Shown: one piece after another, positions 1-7,659 of the stretch
How the letters are laid out: each line of letters starts with the position of its first letter
Position numbering within the stretch: the stretch's first letter is position 1
NCBI GenBank assembly: GCA_963559605.1
Contig: CAUWLL010000006.1
Location: 1 to 64,000, forward strand
Direction of reading: 5' to 3'
Length of the DNA: 64,000 bases
Source of the DNA: Dorea_D sp963559605
GTDB lineage: Bacteria; Bacillota; Clostridia; Lachnospirales; Lachnospiraceae
Position numbers and translations under genes: made by a program
The notes under the pieces: generated by a model
The model's input: the letters and a program-made list of their open reading frames with translations, nothing else
Told to the model about the DNA's origin: nothing
Databases searched by the model: none

Positions 1-2
1 TG

Positions 3-110
3 CAGAAACTTTTAGGTCATTCCACATTGGCAATGACAACCGATTTATACACGCACGTTTCAGAAGAAAAGAAAAAAGAAGAAGTAGCTGAATTGAAAAT
101 ATTGGCTTAA
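3..110 (+). CDS. Site-specific tyrosine recombinase (integrase), C-terminal end only
   Basis: The first 35 codons of the window read in frame to a TAA and contain LLGHSTLAMTTDLYTHV, the box II region of tyrosine recombinases: LGH with the conserved His, then the catalytic Tyr in the DLYTHV segment. The rest of the gene lies to the left of the window. Such integrases catalyse integration and excision of conjugative transposons or prophages and usually sit at the edge of the element, so an attachment site could lie just downstream. I could not define one. The short lysine/glutamate-rich tail is typical of the family. Confidence 0.85.
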   Translation, partial: QKLLGHSTLAMTTDLYTHVSEEKKKEEVAELKILA

Positions 111-222
111 ATTTGGAGTAAAAATGGAGTAAATCAGAAGATAGATAGTGAAAAACAGCGTAAAATCAACATTTTCGAGTAGATATAAATATTGTTCAGA
201 AATAATAATTAACGAAAATTTC

Positions 223-250
223 TTGACATACAGTAAGTATATGGTAAACT
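223..250 (+). promoter_or_regulatory. Promoter of the ABC-F leader
   Basis: A perfect -35 TTGACA (223-228) is followed after 16 bases by TAAACT (245-250). Transcription would start near 257 and produce a leader of about 280 nt before the ABC-F gene. Confidence 0.6.
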
Positions 251-292
251 GTAAATATTAAATGAAAGGGCACTATCGTGCAGGGTGAGAAG

Positions 293-307
293 ATGATTAT
301 TAGATAA
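293..307 (+). CDS. Leader peptide 1, MIIR (4 codons)
   Basis: A strong ribosome site, AGGGTGAGA (282-290), is followed by ATG ATT ATT AGA TAA. The frame is very short but well placed: a ribosome halted on it would reach into leader segment 316-329, the first strand of the attenuator described below. Short leader frames of this kind control several antibiotic-resistance ABC-F genes by ribosome stalling. That this one is translated and senses a drug is inference. Confidence 0.45.
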   Translation: MIIR

Positions 308-331
308 TTTATTTTAAGTGAAACGCAAAAT

Positions 332-352
332 ATGATGAAAATGCTGCATTAG
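332..352 (+). CDS. Possible leader peptide 2, MMKMLH
   Basis: ATG ATG AAA ATG CTG CAT TAG lies in the loop between attenuator strands 316-329 and 361-373 and ends just before the antiterminator strand at 354. It has no clear ribosome-binding site, so it may not be translated. Its position is its only support. Confidence 0.25.
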   Translation: MMKMLH

Positions 353-452
353 TGGCTTGGTTTGTGTACGCTTAAATAGATTGTCTTTCGTCAAATTACC
401 TATCCAAATAAAGAGGTGTTCTTTTCCCTTTTGTTTTTGATATGTTGATGTG

Positions 453-484
453 AGGCTTTTTTGCGTATGCAAAAAAGCCTTTTT
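453..484 (+). terminator. Leader terminator of the attenuator
   Basis: AGGCTTTTTTGC and its exact complement GCAAAAAAGCCT are separated by a GTAT loop and followed by TTTT. It sits about 55 bp upstream of the ABC-F start codon, so it would stop transcription before the gene. Confidence 0.85.
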
Positions 485-538
485 GTGTAAAGAGGCACAT
501 TCTTTTTTGCAGCTTCGAAAATAAAGGGGGATGATGCT

Positions 539-1999
539 ATGTCGATGATCCGGGTGGATAATCTTACATTTTCGTATCCGTCAAGTTATGACGAGATTTT
601 TAAGGACATTAGTTTTACCATTGATTCAGCGTGGAGACTTGGTTTTGTCGGACGCAACGGCAGGGGTAAAACGACTTTTATGAATTTGCTTCTTGGTAAG
701 TATGAATACAAAGGCAAGATAATCAGTTCTGTTGAGTTTGATTATTTTCCGTTTGAAGTTACAGACAAAACACAAATGACGGAAGATATTTTGTGGCAGA
801 TCTGTCCGTTGGCACAAGAGTGGGAATTTATAAAGGAATTATCTTATTTAAAAGTTGATAGTGAAGTTCTGTGGAGACCTTTTGAAACATTATCTAATGG
901 GGAACAGACAAAAGTATTGTTGGCGGCGCTTTTCTTAAAGCCGGAAAATTTTTTGCTTATTGATGAACCGACAAATCACTTAGATACTGATGCCAGAATA
1001 CAAGTTGCAGAGTACCTTAAAAAGAAAAAGGGGTTTATTTTGGTTTCGCACGATCGGTCTTTGTTAGATGAATGTGTGGATCATATTTTATCTTTAAACA
1101 GAGCGGATATTGAAGTGCAAAGTGGGAATTTTTCCGGTTGGATGAGGAATTTTGAAAAGCAGCAGCAATCGGAAAGAAATGAAAATGAATTGTTAAAAAA
1201 AGAAATTATGCGTATGAAAAAATCCTCGAGACAGGCAGAGAATTGGTCAAACAAAGTAGAATCTACAAAACGAGGAGCTCCGGATAAAGGCTATGTTGGT
1301 CATAAGGCGGCAAAAATGATGAAGAGATCGAAAAATATCGAAGCCAGAAAAGAGAAAGCTATCGAAGAAAAGTCAAAGCTGTTAAAAAATACTGAAACGG
1401 CAGAAACATTAAAAATCCATGCACTTGAATATCACAAAAACATACTTGTTTCGTATTCGGGGGTATCCGTTTCTTTCGATGAAAAACAAGTGTGTGAAAA
1501 TATTTCATTCGAAGTAAAATGTGGAGAACGTGTTTTCTTAAATGGAAAAAACGGCAGTGGAAAAAGCAGTTTGCTGAAATTGTTGCTGGATAGTGATATG
1601 GAATATACCGGCAAGATAAGTATCGGCTCAAATCTGGTGATTTCATATATTCCTCAAGACGCTTCGTTCTTGAAAGGGAATTTAAAGGATTTTGCGCTTG
1701 AGAATCATTTGGATGAAAGTTTGTTTAAAACAATTTTAAGAAAACTCGACTTTGAACGTATTCAATTCGAAAAAGATATGAAGGACTTCTCTGCCGGTCA
1801 AAAGAAAAAAGTTTTAATTGCAAAAAGTCTTTGTGAGCCCGCACATTTGTATGTTTGGGATGAGCCGTTGAATTATATTGACGTTTATTCAAGAATGCAG
1901 ATAGAACAATTGATCTTAGATTTTGCACCGACGATGTTAATTGTTGAACACGACACGGTGTTTGAAAAGAAGATAGGGACAAAGATCGTAACACTTTAA
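539..1999 (+). CDS. ABC-F ribosomal protection protein, Lsa/CplR type
   Basis: A 486-residue soluble protein with two ABC ATPase domains and no membrane segment, the ABC-F layout. Domain 1 has Walker A GRNGRGKTT near residue 39, signature LSNGEQ and Walker B LLIDEPTNHLD. Domain 2 has GKNGSGKSS, FSAGQKKK and the variant Walker B VWDEPLNYID. A charged linker lies between them. The N-terminus (SFTI...WRLGFVGRNGRGKTT) resembles Lsa(A)-family proteins, which dislodge lincosamides, streptogramin A and pleuromutilins from the ribosome. The ATG follows AAAGGGGG by 8 bases. It is preceded by an attenuator leader, which supports a drug-inducible role. The exact drug spectrum cannot be read from sequence. 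Confidence 0.9.
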   Translation: MSMIRVDNLTFSYPSSYDEIFKDISFTIDSAWRLGFVGRNGRGKTTFMNLLLGKYEYKGKIISSVEFDYFPFEVTDKTQMTEDILWQICPLAQEWEFIKELSYLKVDSEVLWRPFETLSNGEQTKVLLAALFLKPENFLLIDEPTNHLDTDARIQVAEYLKKKKGFILVSHDRSLLDECVDHILSLNRADIEVQSGNFSGWMRNFEKQQQSERNENELLKKEIMRMKKSSRQAENWSNKVESTKRGAPDKGYVGHKAAKMMKRSKNIEARKEKAIEEKSKLLKNTETAETLKIHALEYHKNILVSYSGVSVSFDEKQVCENISFEVKCGERVFLNGKNGSGKSSLLKLLLDSDMEYTGKISIGSNLVISYIPQDASFLKGNLKDFALENHLDESLFKTILRKLDFERIQFEKDMKDFSAGQKKKVLIAKSLCEPAHLYVWDEPLNYIDVYSRMQIEQLILDFAPTMLIVEHDTVFEKKIGTKIVTL

Positions 2000-2029
2000 T
2001 ATTCGGTATTATTTGTTTGAAACTATATC

Positions 2030-2059
2030 TTGCATTTCCTTTCCATAATAACTTATACT
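2030..2059 (+). promoter_or_regulatory. Possible promoter of the DUF2130 gene
   Basis: TTGCAT (2030-2035) and TATACT (2054-2059) are separated by 18 bases and end 24 bases before the start codon. The -35 is weak. Confidence 0.4.
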
Positions 2060-2082
2060 TAGGAAAAAGCGAGAGAGGATGA

Positions 2083-3309
2083 ATGACTATGCCTGAGATT
2101 AAATGTCCGAATTGTGGAGAAGTTTTTGTGGTTGATGAATCTGATTATGCGCAGATTGTCCGACAAGTAAGAGATAAAGAATTTGATAAAGAGATGCAAC
2201 AAAGAGAAAAAGATTATGAAGAAATGAAAGAAAAGGACTTGAAAATTGCTGAAATGGAGCAAAAAGACAAGTATGAAAAATTACTTTCTTCAAAGGAAGC
2301 CATACTCACAGAGAAAGATAAAGTGATTGAAGAATTAAAGGCAAAGCTTGGAATCAGTGAAGCAGAAAAGAAACTGGCGGTTTCAGATGCAGTTCAGAAA
2401 AAAGAACTGGAGCTTTCGAAAAAAACAACGGAAATTATGGAATTAAAAAATCGGCTTTCCAATAAGGACACGGAAAGCCAGTTAAAAGAAAAGTCTTTAC
2501 ACAAAGAGTATGAAGACAAGCTAAAGCTTAAAGATGAACAAATAGAATATTATAGAGATTTTAAAGCCAGACAATCGACGAAAATGATAGGTGAAAGTCT
2601 TGAGCAGCATTGTTTAAACCAATTCAACGCATTAAGGATGACGGCATTTCCGACGGCGTACTTTGAAAAGGATAATGACGCAAAAAAGGGGAGCAAAGGA
2701 GATTTTATTTTCCGAGAAGCGGCAGGTGGAGTAGAGTTTATTTCTATTATGTTCGAAATGAAAAATGAAATGGATGAGACTGCAACAAAACATAAAAACG
2801 AGGATTTTTTCAAAGAACTTGACAAAGACAGGCGAGAGAAGGGCTGTGAATATGCAGTTCTGGTTTCTTTGCTGGAAATTGACAACGAGTTGTATAACAA
2901 CGGTATTGTAGATGTTTCTTACAAATATGAAAAAATGTATGTGGTTCGTCCTCAGTTTTTTATTCCGATCATCACACTGCTGCGCAATGCGGCTCTAAAT
3001 TCATTGAAATATCGGCAGGAGCTGGAAGTGGCAAAACATCAGAAGATAGATATTCTGAATTTTGAAAATAATATGAATACTTTTAAAGAAGGATTTGCAA
3101 GAAATTATAGGATTGCCAGCGAAAGGTTTAAGACGGCTATCGATGAGATTGATAAAACAATTTCTCATTTACAAAAAACGAAGGAAGCGCTTCTTTCATC
3201 TGAAAATCAGCTCCGGTTGGCGAACAATAAGGCGGAAGACCTGAGCATTAAGAAATTAACAAAAAATGCACCGAGAGTGAAGGAAATGTTCGATGAAATA
3301 AAAAATTGA
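2083..3309 (+). CDS. DUF2130 family coiled-coil protein, possible PD-(D/E)XK fold
   Basis: A 408-residue protein. The N-terminus has one CxxC (KCPNCGEVF). Residues about 30-165 are a long charged coiled coil. The central domain contains GDFIF followed by MFEMKNE, an arrangement like the D...ExK core of PD-(D/E)XK nucleases and of RmuC-like proteins, to which DUF2130 is usually compared. A second helical region closes the protein. Two start codons are possible (2083, or 2089 with better spacing from GAGAGG). Function is unknown. It shares the AT-rich composition of the ABC-F gene upstream and may have arrived with it. Confidence 0.75.
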   Translation: MTMPEIKCPNCGEVFVVDESDYAQIVRQVRDKEFDKEMQQREKDYEEMKEKDLKIAEMEQKDKYEKLLSSKEAILTEKDKVIEELKAKLGISEAEKKLAVSDAVQKKELELSKKTTEIMELKNRLSNKDTESQLKEKSLHKEYEDKLKLKDEQIEYYRDFKARQSTKMIGESLEQHCLNQFNALRMTAFPTAYFEKDNDAKKGSKGDFIFREAAGGVEFISIMFEMKNEMDETATKHKNEDFFKELDKDRREKGCEYAVLVSLLEIDNELYNNGIVDVSYKYEKMYVVRPQFFIPIITLLRNAALNSLKYRQELEVAKHQKIDILNFENNMNTFKEGFARNYRIASERFKTAIDEIDKTISHLQKTKEALLSSENQLRLANNKAEDLSIKKLTKNAPRVKEMFDEIKN

Positions 3310-3349
3310 AGTTTTATATCGTATAAGTTTTTGAGGAGGGATCAGAAAG

Positions 3350-3742
3350 ATGAAATTAAATGCCATTCATCATATTGCCATTATTGTATCCGATATTGAG
3401 GCGGCAAAGGAGTTTTATGTTCAGAAACTCGGTTTTGAAATCATCAGAGAAAATTACCGGGATGAAAGAAAGGACTGGAAACTGGATCTGAAAATCGGAG
3501 AAGGAGCAGAGGCTATAGAGTTGGAAATCTTCGCAGAGCCAAATCCGCCGCAGCGTATTACTCGACCGGAAGCCTGCGGTTTGCGTCATCTGGCGTTCCG
3601 GGTGGAGGACATTATGGCGGTTGTTGACGAATTAGAAAAGCTGGGAATTGAATGTGAACCCATTCGTTATGATGCGTATACACAGAAAAGGATGACCTTC
3701 TTTTTCGATCCGGACGGATTGCCGTTGGAATTACATGAGTAA
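3350..3742 (+). CDS. gloA2: VOC-family glyoxalase I-like metalloprotein, YaeR/GloA2 type
   Basis: A 130-residue single-domain vicinal-oxygen-chelate protein. It begins LNAIHHIAIIVSDIEAAKEFY and ends FFFDPDGLPLELHE, and the middle holds RPEACGLRHLAFRVEDI. This pattern closely matches E. coli YaeR, a small metal-binding glyoxalase-like protein of uncertain substrate. Putative metal ligands are the first His, the Glu of the ELEIF strand, the His of LRHLAF and the final Glu. GAGGAGGGA precedes the ATG. It lies 38 bp before the dihydrouridine synthase gene and probably shares its transcript. Confidence 0.85.
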   Translation: MKLNAIHHIAIIVSDIEAAKEFYVQKLGFEIIRENYRDERKDWKLDLKIGEGAEAIELEIFAEPNPPQRITRPEACGLRHLAFRVEDIMAVVDELEKLGIECEPIRYDAYTQKRMTFFFDPDGLPLELHE

Positions 3743-3780
3743 GTGTTTCTTGCAGTGCTGTTATGAGTAAGGAGTGTTTT

Positions 3781-4734
3781 ATGCAATATTATCTTGCCCC
3801 GCTAGAGGGAATTACAACGCAGATTTACAGAACGGCGTATCACAAATATTTTCGTCCCATGGATAAATATTTTACCCCTTTTTTAGTGCCGCATACGAAG
3901 AAAGGGTTCAGTGTGAAAGAGGTTCGGGAATTATCGCCGGAACATCAGAAGGGGCTATATGTAGTTCCTCAGATTTTGAGCAACAATGGAGAGGATACGC
4001 TGGATACGATTCGTAAACTGAAAGAATATGGCTACCGAGAAGTGAATTTGAACTTTGGATGTCCGTCCAAAACGGTAGTGTCCAAATACAGAGGTTCCGG
4101 TTTTTTGGCAAAGCCGGAAGAACTGGACAGATATTTGGATATTGTGATGGGTGGAACCGATGTCAAAGTATCGGTAAAGACCAGGATCGGCAGGGATGAA
4201 CCGGAAGAATTTCATAGCTTGCTGGATATTTATAATCAGTATCCATTGCAGGAGTTGATCGTACATCCGAGAACACAGAAAGATTTTTACGGAAATACAC
4301 CAAGGCGGGAGTTCTTTGAATATGCGGTAAAAGAAAGTAAAAATCCTCTTTGTTATAATGGGGACATCTTTACGCCGGAGGACGGAAAACGTCTGGAAAA
4401 AGAATTCCCCGGGGTGAAAACCATGATGCTCGGCAGGGGAGTTATTGCCAACCCATTTCTGACAGAGCTTATGGCGCTGTCAGAAGAACAGGGCTGCGTA
4501 CTGCAAAATCAGATGATAGATAAAAAGAGGCTGCGGGAGTTTCACGATGAAGTGTATGAGAATTACCGGGAAATCAGCTGCGGAGAATTGCCGGCGCTGT
4601 TCAAGATGAAAGAAATATGGACGTATATGCTGAAAGTATTTCCGGAAGATAAAAAAGCGGCAAAGAAAATGAAGAAAGCACAAAAGCCCGGCGATTATTT
4701 GGACGCGGTGGCGGAACTTTTTGCTTTACTTTAA
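3781..4734 (+). CDS. tRNA-dihydrouridine synthase family protein
   Basis: A TIM-barrel flavoenzyme of 317 residues, from the ATG at 3781 that follows AAGGAG at good spacing; an upstream in-frame ATG at 3763 lacks such a site. Motifs include YYLAPLEGIT at the N-terminus, NLNFGCPSKTV with the catalytic Cys near residue 94, KTRIGRDEPEE, HPRTQKDFY and MLGRGVIANPFL, the usual FMN and phosphate-binding elements. Dus enzymes reduce uridine to dihydrouridine in tRNA D-loops with FMN and NADPH. Which tRNA position is modified cannot be told. Confidence 0.9.
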   Translation: MQYYLAPLEGITTQIYRTAYHKYFRPMDKYFTPFLVPHTKKGFSVKEVRELSPEHQKGLYVVPQILSNNGEDTLDTIRKLKEYGYREVNLNFGCPSKTVVSKYRGSGFLAKPEELDRYLDIVMGGTDVKVSVKTRIGRDEPEEFHSLLDIYNQYPLQELIVHPRTQKDFYGNTPRREFFEYAVKESKNPLCYNGDIFTPEDGKRLEKEFPGVKTMMLGRGVIANPFLTELMALSEEQGCVLQNQMIDKKRLREFHDEVYENYREISCGELPALFKMKEIWTYMLKVFPEDKKAAKKMKKAQKPGDYLDAVAELFALL

Positions 4735-4817
4735 AAAGTGTATGCAATATAATCTTACATAAGGTATGGGAATTACGTATGTTTTAAATGAAAGAGCAGA
4801 AGAAAGGACTGAAATAT

Positions 4818-5309
4818 ATGGAAGATCAAAAAAAACGTGTATACGATGCATTGGACCAATTAAAAATTAAGTACGAGGTAGTAGAGCATGAACCGGTTCA
4901 TACGATGGAGGATATGGACAGACTGGGGCTTCCGGAAAAAGGTACTCTGTGTAAAAACTTATTTTTGAGAGATTCTAAGGGAAAGAGACATTTCCTTGTA
5001 ACCTGTGACGAGAAAAAGAGCGTGGATTTAAAAGCCTTGGGAAAACAGCTTGGAGGCGGGAACCTAAGTTTTGCGTCAGAGGAGCGTCTGGAAAAATATC
5101 TGGGACTTAAACAAGGCAGCGTTTCTCCGTTTGGATTGATGAACGATCCAGAGCATGCGGTGGAATTTTTCGTTGATAAAGATTTGAGTAAATGTAAGAA
5201 GCTCGGGATTCATCCACTTGAAAATACAGCTACAGTATTTTTATCTTTTAAAGATCTGGATAAGTTTTTGTGGAACCTTGACGTGGATGTTGTTAAGGTT
5301 CGGTTATAA
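4818..5309 (+). CDS. Prolyl-tRNA editing/deacylase protein, YbaK/ProX domain
   Basis: A 163-residue YbaK-like protein from the ATG at 4818, which follows AAAGGA; an earlier in-frame ATG at 4788 has a poorer site. Features are the early EHEPVHTMEDM segment, the CKNLFLRDSKGKRHFLV strand, a lysine in DEKKSVDLKAL, the glycine-rich GSVSPFGLMND loop and the HPLENTATVFLS ending. The family hydrolyses mischarged tRNAs such as Ala-tRNA(Pro). The gene lies between a dihydrouridine synthase and a protease, with no further clue to specificity. Confidence 0.85.
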   Translation: MEDQKKRVYDALDQLKIKYEVVEHEPVHTMEDMDRLGLPEKGTLCKNLFLRDSKGKRHFLVTCDEKKSVDLKALGKQLGGGNLSFASEERLEKYLGLKQGSVSPFGLMNDPEHAVEFFVDKDLSKCKKLGIHPLENTATVFLSFKDLDKFLWNLDVDVVKVRL

Positions 5310-5321
5310 GGAAGGAATATT

Positions 5322-6293
5322 ATGGAACAGCAGAACAGACAGACACCTCCACAGAGGTATCCGGAAAGTCCGGGAAAAAGTTTATGGAGGATCATCAGTC
5401 CGCTTGTGGTTCAATTTGGAATTTCTATGATTATGAGTATGATCATCGGCGCTGTATTCGGAGTCATGTATTTGATGAACCACTATGGGATTACAGAGGA
5501 TATTTTACATAATCCCGTTCAGTTGCAGAGCATATCTGAACAGATTTTAAACGACTCTAAGGCAGTGGCTCAGGATATGCAAAAGCAACTTTACCGTTAC
5601 GGCGCTTTTACACAGGGATTGACAGCCCTTGTTACGATCCCGTTTCTTGCAGTTATGTTTCACCGAGACAGGATCCGTGAAAAAATCAAAGGTTTTGCTT
5701 TGAATAAGAAGGTGGCATTGTGGAAATACCCGGCAGTTTTGATACTGGGAGGCTCACTTTGCGTAGGACTTAACAATCTGATGCTCATCGGAAATATTTC
5801 CACCATAGGAGAAGAATATGTGGAGATGATGGAGGCATTATATTCTGCGCCTTTTATAGTTCAGGTTGTTTCTCTTGCAATTTTGGTTCCGCTCTGCGAA
5901 GAGCTGGTGTTCAGGGGGCTGATTTTTAAAAGAATCCGGGAAACGTCTTCCTTCCGCCGTGCAGCGTTTCATTCTGCATTAATCTTTGGGTTGATGCATA
6001 TGAACCTTGTGCAGACGTTGTATGGGTTTGCCATGGGCATGGTATTTGCCTATGTCTATGAAAAATACGGCTCTATAAAAGCGCCTGTAGCAGCACATAT
6101 GACAGCCAATTTTATCTCTGTGGCAGGAACACAGCTTCAATGGTTTCGATGGATGGAGGAGGCGCCTATGCGGATGGGGGTTGCAACCGTTATTGCTGCG
6201 ACAGTTGCCGCAACGATGTATGTGTTGATACAGAGGATTGAAGAGGCTCCGGATTTGCCGGAGACAGTAGACGAGGAATCGTTGGCTGAATAG
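5322..6293 (+). CDS. CPBP-family intramembrane glutamic protease (CAAX/Abi)
   Basis: A 323-residue polytopic membrane protein. Hydrophobic segments occur near residues 27-50, 98-112, 135-155, 175-190 and through the C-terminal half. The three CPBP motifs are present: CEELVFRG (EExxxR) near residue 192, FGLMHMNL with a conserved His near 226, and HMTANF near 258. These Glu/His residues form the active site in the Rce1 family. Bacterial members act in membrane protein or peptide processing and in some bacteriocin immunity; no partner is visible here. AAGGAA precedes the ATG, 12 bp after the previous stop. Confidence 0.85.
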   Translation: MEQQNRQTPPQRYPESPGKSLWRIISPLVVQFGISMIMSMIIGAVFGVMYLMNHYGITEDILHNPVQLQSISEQILNDSKAVAQDMQKQLYRYGAFTQGLTALVTIPFLAVMFHRDRIREKIKGFALNKKVALWKYPAVLILGGSLCVGLNNLMLIGNISTIGEEYVEMMEALYSAPFIVQVVSLAILVPLCEELVFRGLIFKRIRETSSFRRAAFHSALIFGLMHMNLVQTLYGFAMGMVFAYVYEKYGSIKAPVAAHMTANFISVAGTQLQWFRWMEEAPMRMGVATVIAATVAATMYVLIQRIEEAPDLPETVDEESLAE

Positions 6294-6302
6294 TGGATTT
6301 AA

Positions 6303-6319
6303 TGTTACGCAAATGTTAA
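6303..6319 (+). promoter_or_regulatory. Candidate WalR box
   Basis: TGTTAC GCAAA TGTTAA fits the WalR consensus TGTWAH-N5-TGTWAH exactly and ends 6 bases upstream of the -35. A looser copy, TGTTGC AAAAA TGTTGT (6324-6340), overlaps the -35. WalRK controls CwlO-type hydrolases in related bacteria; the walRK genes are not in this window. Confidence 0.55.
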
Positions 6320-6325
6320 AAGTTG

Positions 6326-6354
6326 TTGCAAAAATGTTGTAAATGAAGTATAAT
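6326..6354 (+). promoter_or_regulatory. Promoter of the first NlpC/P60 gene
   Basis: TTGCAA (6326-6331), a 17-base spacer and a perfect TATAAT (6349-6354), about 50 bases before the start codon. Confidence 0.8.
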
Positions 6355-6405
6355 TGCTCTAGATAAGGACTTACTATGTCAAAAAACATGGAGAAGGATG
6401 ATAAA

Positions 6406-7509
6406 ATGAAAAAATTTGGTACAAAATTATTAGCGGCAGTTATAGCCAGTTCACTGGTTGCAACACCGGTTATGGCGGCACCATCTATTAATGAGATAAA
6501 AGAAAATAAAGCGGCGGCTCAGAATGAGGCGGCGTCTCTTCGTACACAGTTAAAAGAGGTCATTCAAGAGATTAGTGAAATCGAGGAAGAGCTGATTAAA
6601 ACAGGTGAGGAGATCATCAAGACAACAGAGAATTTAAAAAAAGCGGAAAAGACAGAGCAGAAACAATACGAGGATATGAAACTCCGTATTAAATTCATGT
6701 ATGAGAAGGGTGACGACAGTATGTTGGAAACTCTTATTTCATCAGAGAATTTTACGGATCTTATGAATAAAGCGGAGTATGTTCAGAATGTACATACTTA
6801 TGACAGAGAAAAACTGAACGAATATGTTGCTACGAAAAAAAAGGTGGCAAAGTTAAAGAAGAATCTGGAGAAAGAACAGAAGGCTTTGGAAACAAAGAGC
6901 GAGCAGTTTGAAGAGAAAGAGGCTAGTTTGAATGATATGCTTACTTCCAAAGAAGCGGAAGTGGCAAATCTTGACGCAGAACTTCAGGCAGCGGTAGAAG
7001 AAGCAGCCCGGGAGGAAGCGGCACGTCGTGAGGCGGAAGAACGTGCACGCAGAGAGAGAGAGGAGCGGGCGAACGCCGAAAGGAACAATAACAACGATAC
7101 AGATCGTAATGATAATGGAAATGGTAATAATGACAGTGATGCCGGTAATAACGACGACGGCGGCAAATCCAACGAAAAGGAGTATAATTCCTATGTAGGA
7201 GGTTCCGCTGTTTCCCGTGCCCGGAGTAAGCTGGGATGTCCTTATGTGTATGGAGCTGTAGGACCAAATTCTTTTGATTGTTCAGGTCTGGTAGGATTTG
7301 CTTTGACAGGAAGATATAGACGTTCTTATACATCCGGTTCTTTCCTTGGTATGCCAAGAGTGAGCGATCCGAAACCGGGAGATGTGTGTGTAAGACCGGG
7401 GCATGTAGGTATTTATATCGGCGGCGGTCAGATGATCCATGCACCGCATACGGGAGATGTGGTTAAGATTTCACCGGTACAGTCCGGTATGTGGTATGTA
7501 CGTCCATAG
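6406..7509 (+). CDS. Secreted NlpC/P60 peptidoglycan endopeptidase with coiled-coil region (CwlO-like)
   Basis: A 367-residue precursor from the ATG at 6406, which follows GAGAAGGAT; the in-frame ATG at 6376 would precede the signal peptide with a polar tail. A signal peptide (KKFGTKLLAAVIASSLVATPVMA) is followed by a coiled coil to about residue 230, an Asn/Asp/Gly-rich linker, and a C-terminal NlpC/P60 domain with catalytic Cys in FDCSGL (near 291) and His in PGHVGIYIGG (near 331). The layout matches CwlO and PcsB-type hydrolases, which cleave D-Glu-diaminopimelate bonds and are activated through the coiled coil by FtsEX. A close paralogue follows directly. Confidence 0.9.
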   Translation: MKKFGTKLLAAVIASSLVATPVMAAPSINEIKENKAAAQNEAASLRTQLKEVIQEISEIEEELIKTGEEIIKTTENLKKAEKTEQKQYEDMKLRIKFMYEKGDDSMLETLISSENFTDLMNKAEYVQNVHTYDREKLNEYVATKKKVAKLKKNLEKEQKALETKSEQFEEKEASLNDMLTSKEAEVANLDAELQAAVEEAAREEAARREAEERARREREERANAERNNNNDTDRNDNGNGNNDSDAGNNDDGGKSNEKEYNSYVGGSAVSRARSKLGCPYVYGAVGPNSFDCSGLVGFALTGRYRRSYTSGSFLGMPRVSDPKPGDVCVRPGHVGIYIGGGQMIHAPHTGDVVKISPVQSGMWYVRP

Positions 7510-7569
7510 TATTTATGATATGTAAATATATGGATATATTTGATATATTTGATAAATCTAAGAAATGTA

Positions 7570-7598
7570 TTGAAAATTGTTGAAATATGTTGTATCCT
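7570..7598 (+). promoter_or_regulatory. Promoter of the second NlpC/P60 gene
   Basis: TTGAAA (7570-7575), a 17-base spacer and TATCCT (7593-7598). The TGTTG-rich stretch in the spacer resembles that of the first paralogue, but the half-sites are spaced 4 bases apart, not 5. Confidence 0.5.
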
Positions 7599-7659
7599 AT
7601 TCTTACTACGTGGGGGCGTATATGAGAGTATAATAATTGATAAGGATGGGTGATATAAC

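Larger units (their letters stand above)
316..484 (+). promoter_or_regulatory. Transcription attenuator controlling the ABC-F gene
   Basis: Three mutually exclusive pairings can be drawn. Strand 1 (316-320 and 324-329) pairs with strand 2 (361-366 and 369-373), 11 bp around a small internal loop. Strand 2 (354-370) can instead pair with 464-479 across about 14 positions, including the 3' half of the terminator. If left free, 453-464 and 469-480 form a 12 bp terminator. Default folding (1:2) would give termination; a ribosome stalled on leader peptide 1 would occupy strand 1, free strand 2 and allow read-through. The pairings are seen; the drug-induced mechanism is inferred from known ABC-F, erm and tet leaders. 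Confidence 0.65.

Noticed and set aside
6376..6405. Longer start for the first NlpC/P60 protein
   Set aside because: It would place ten polar residues before the signal peptide and lacks a ribosome site, while GAGAAGGAT precedes the start at 6406.
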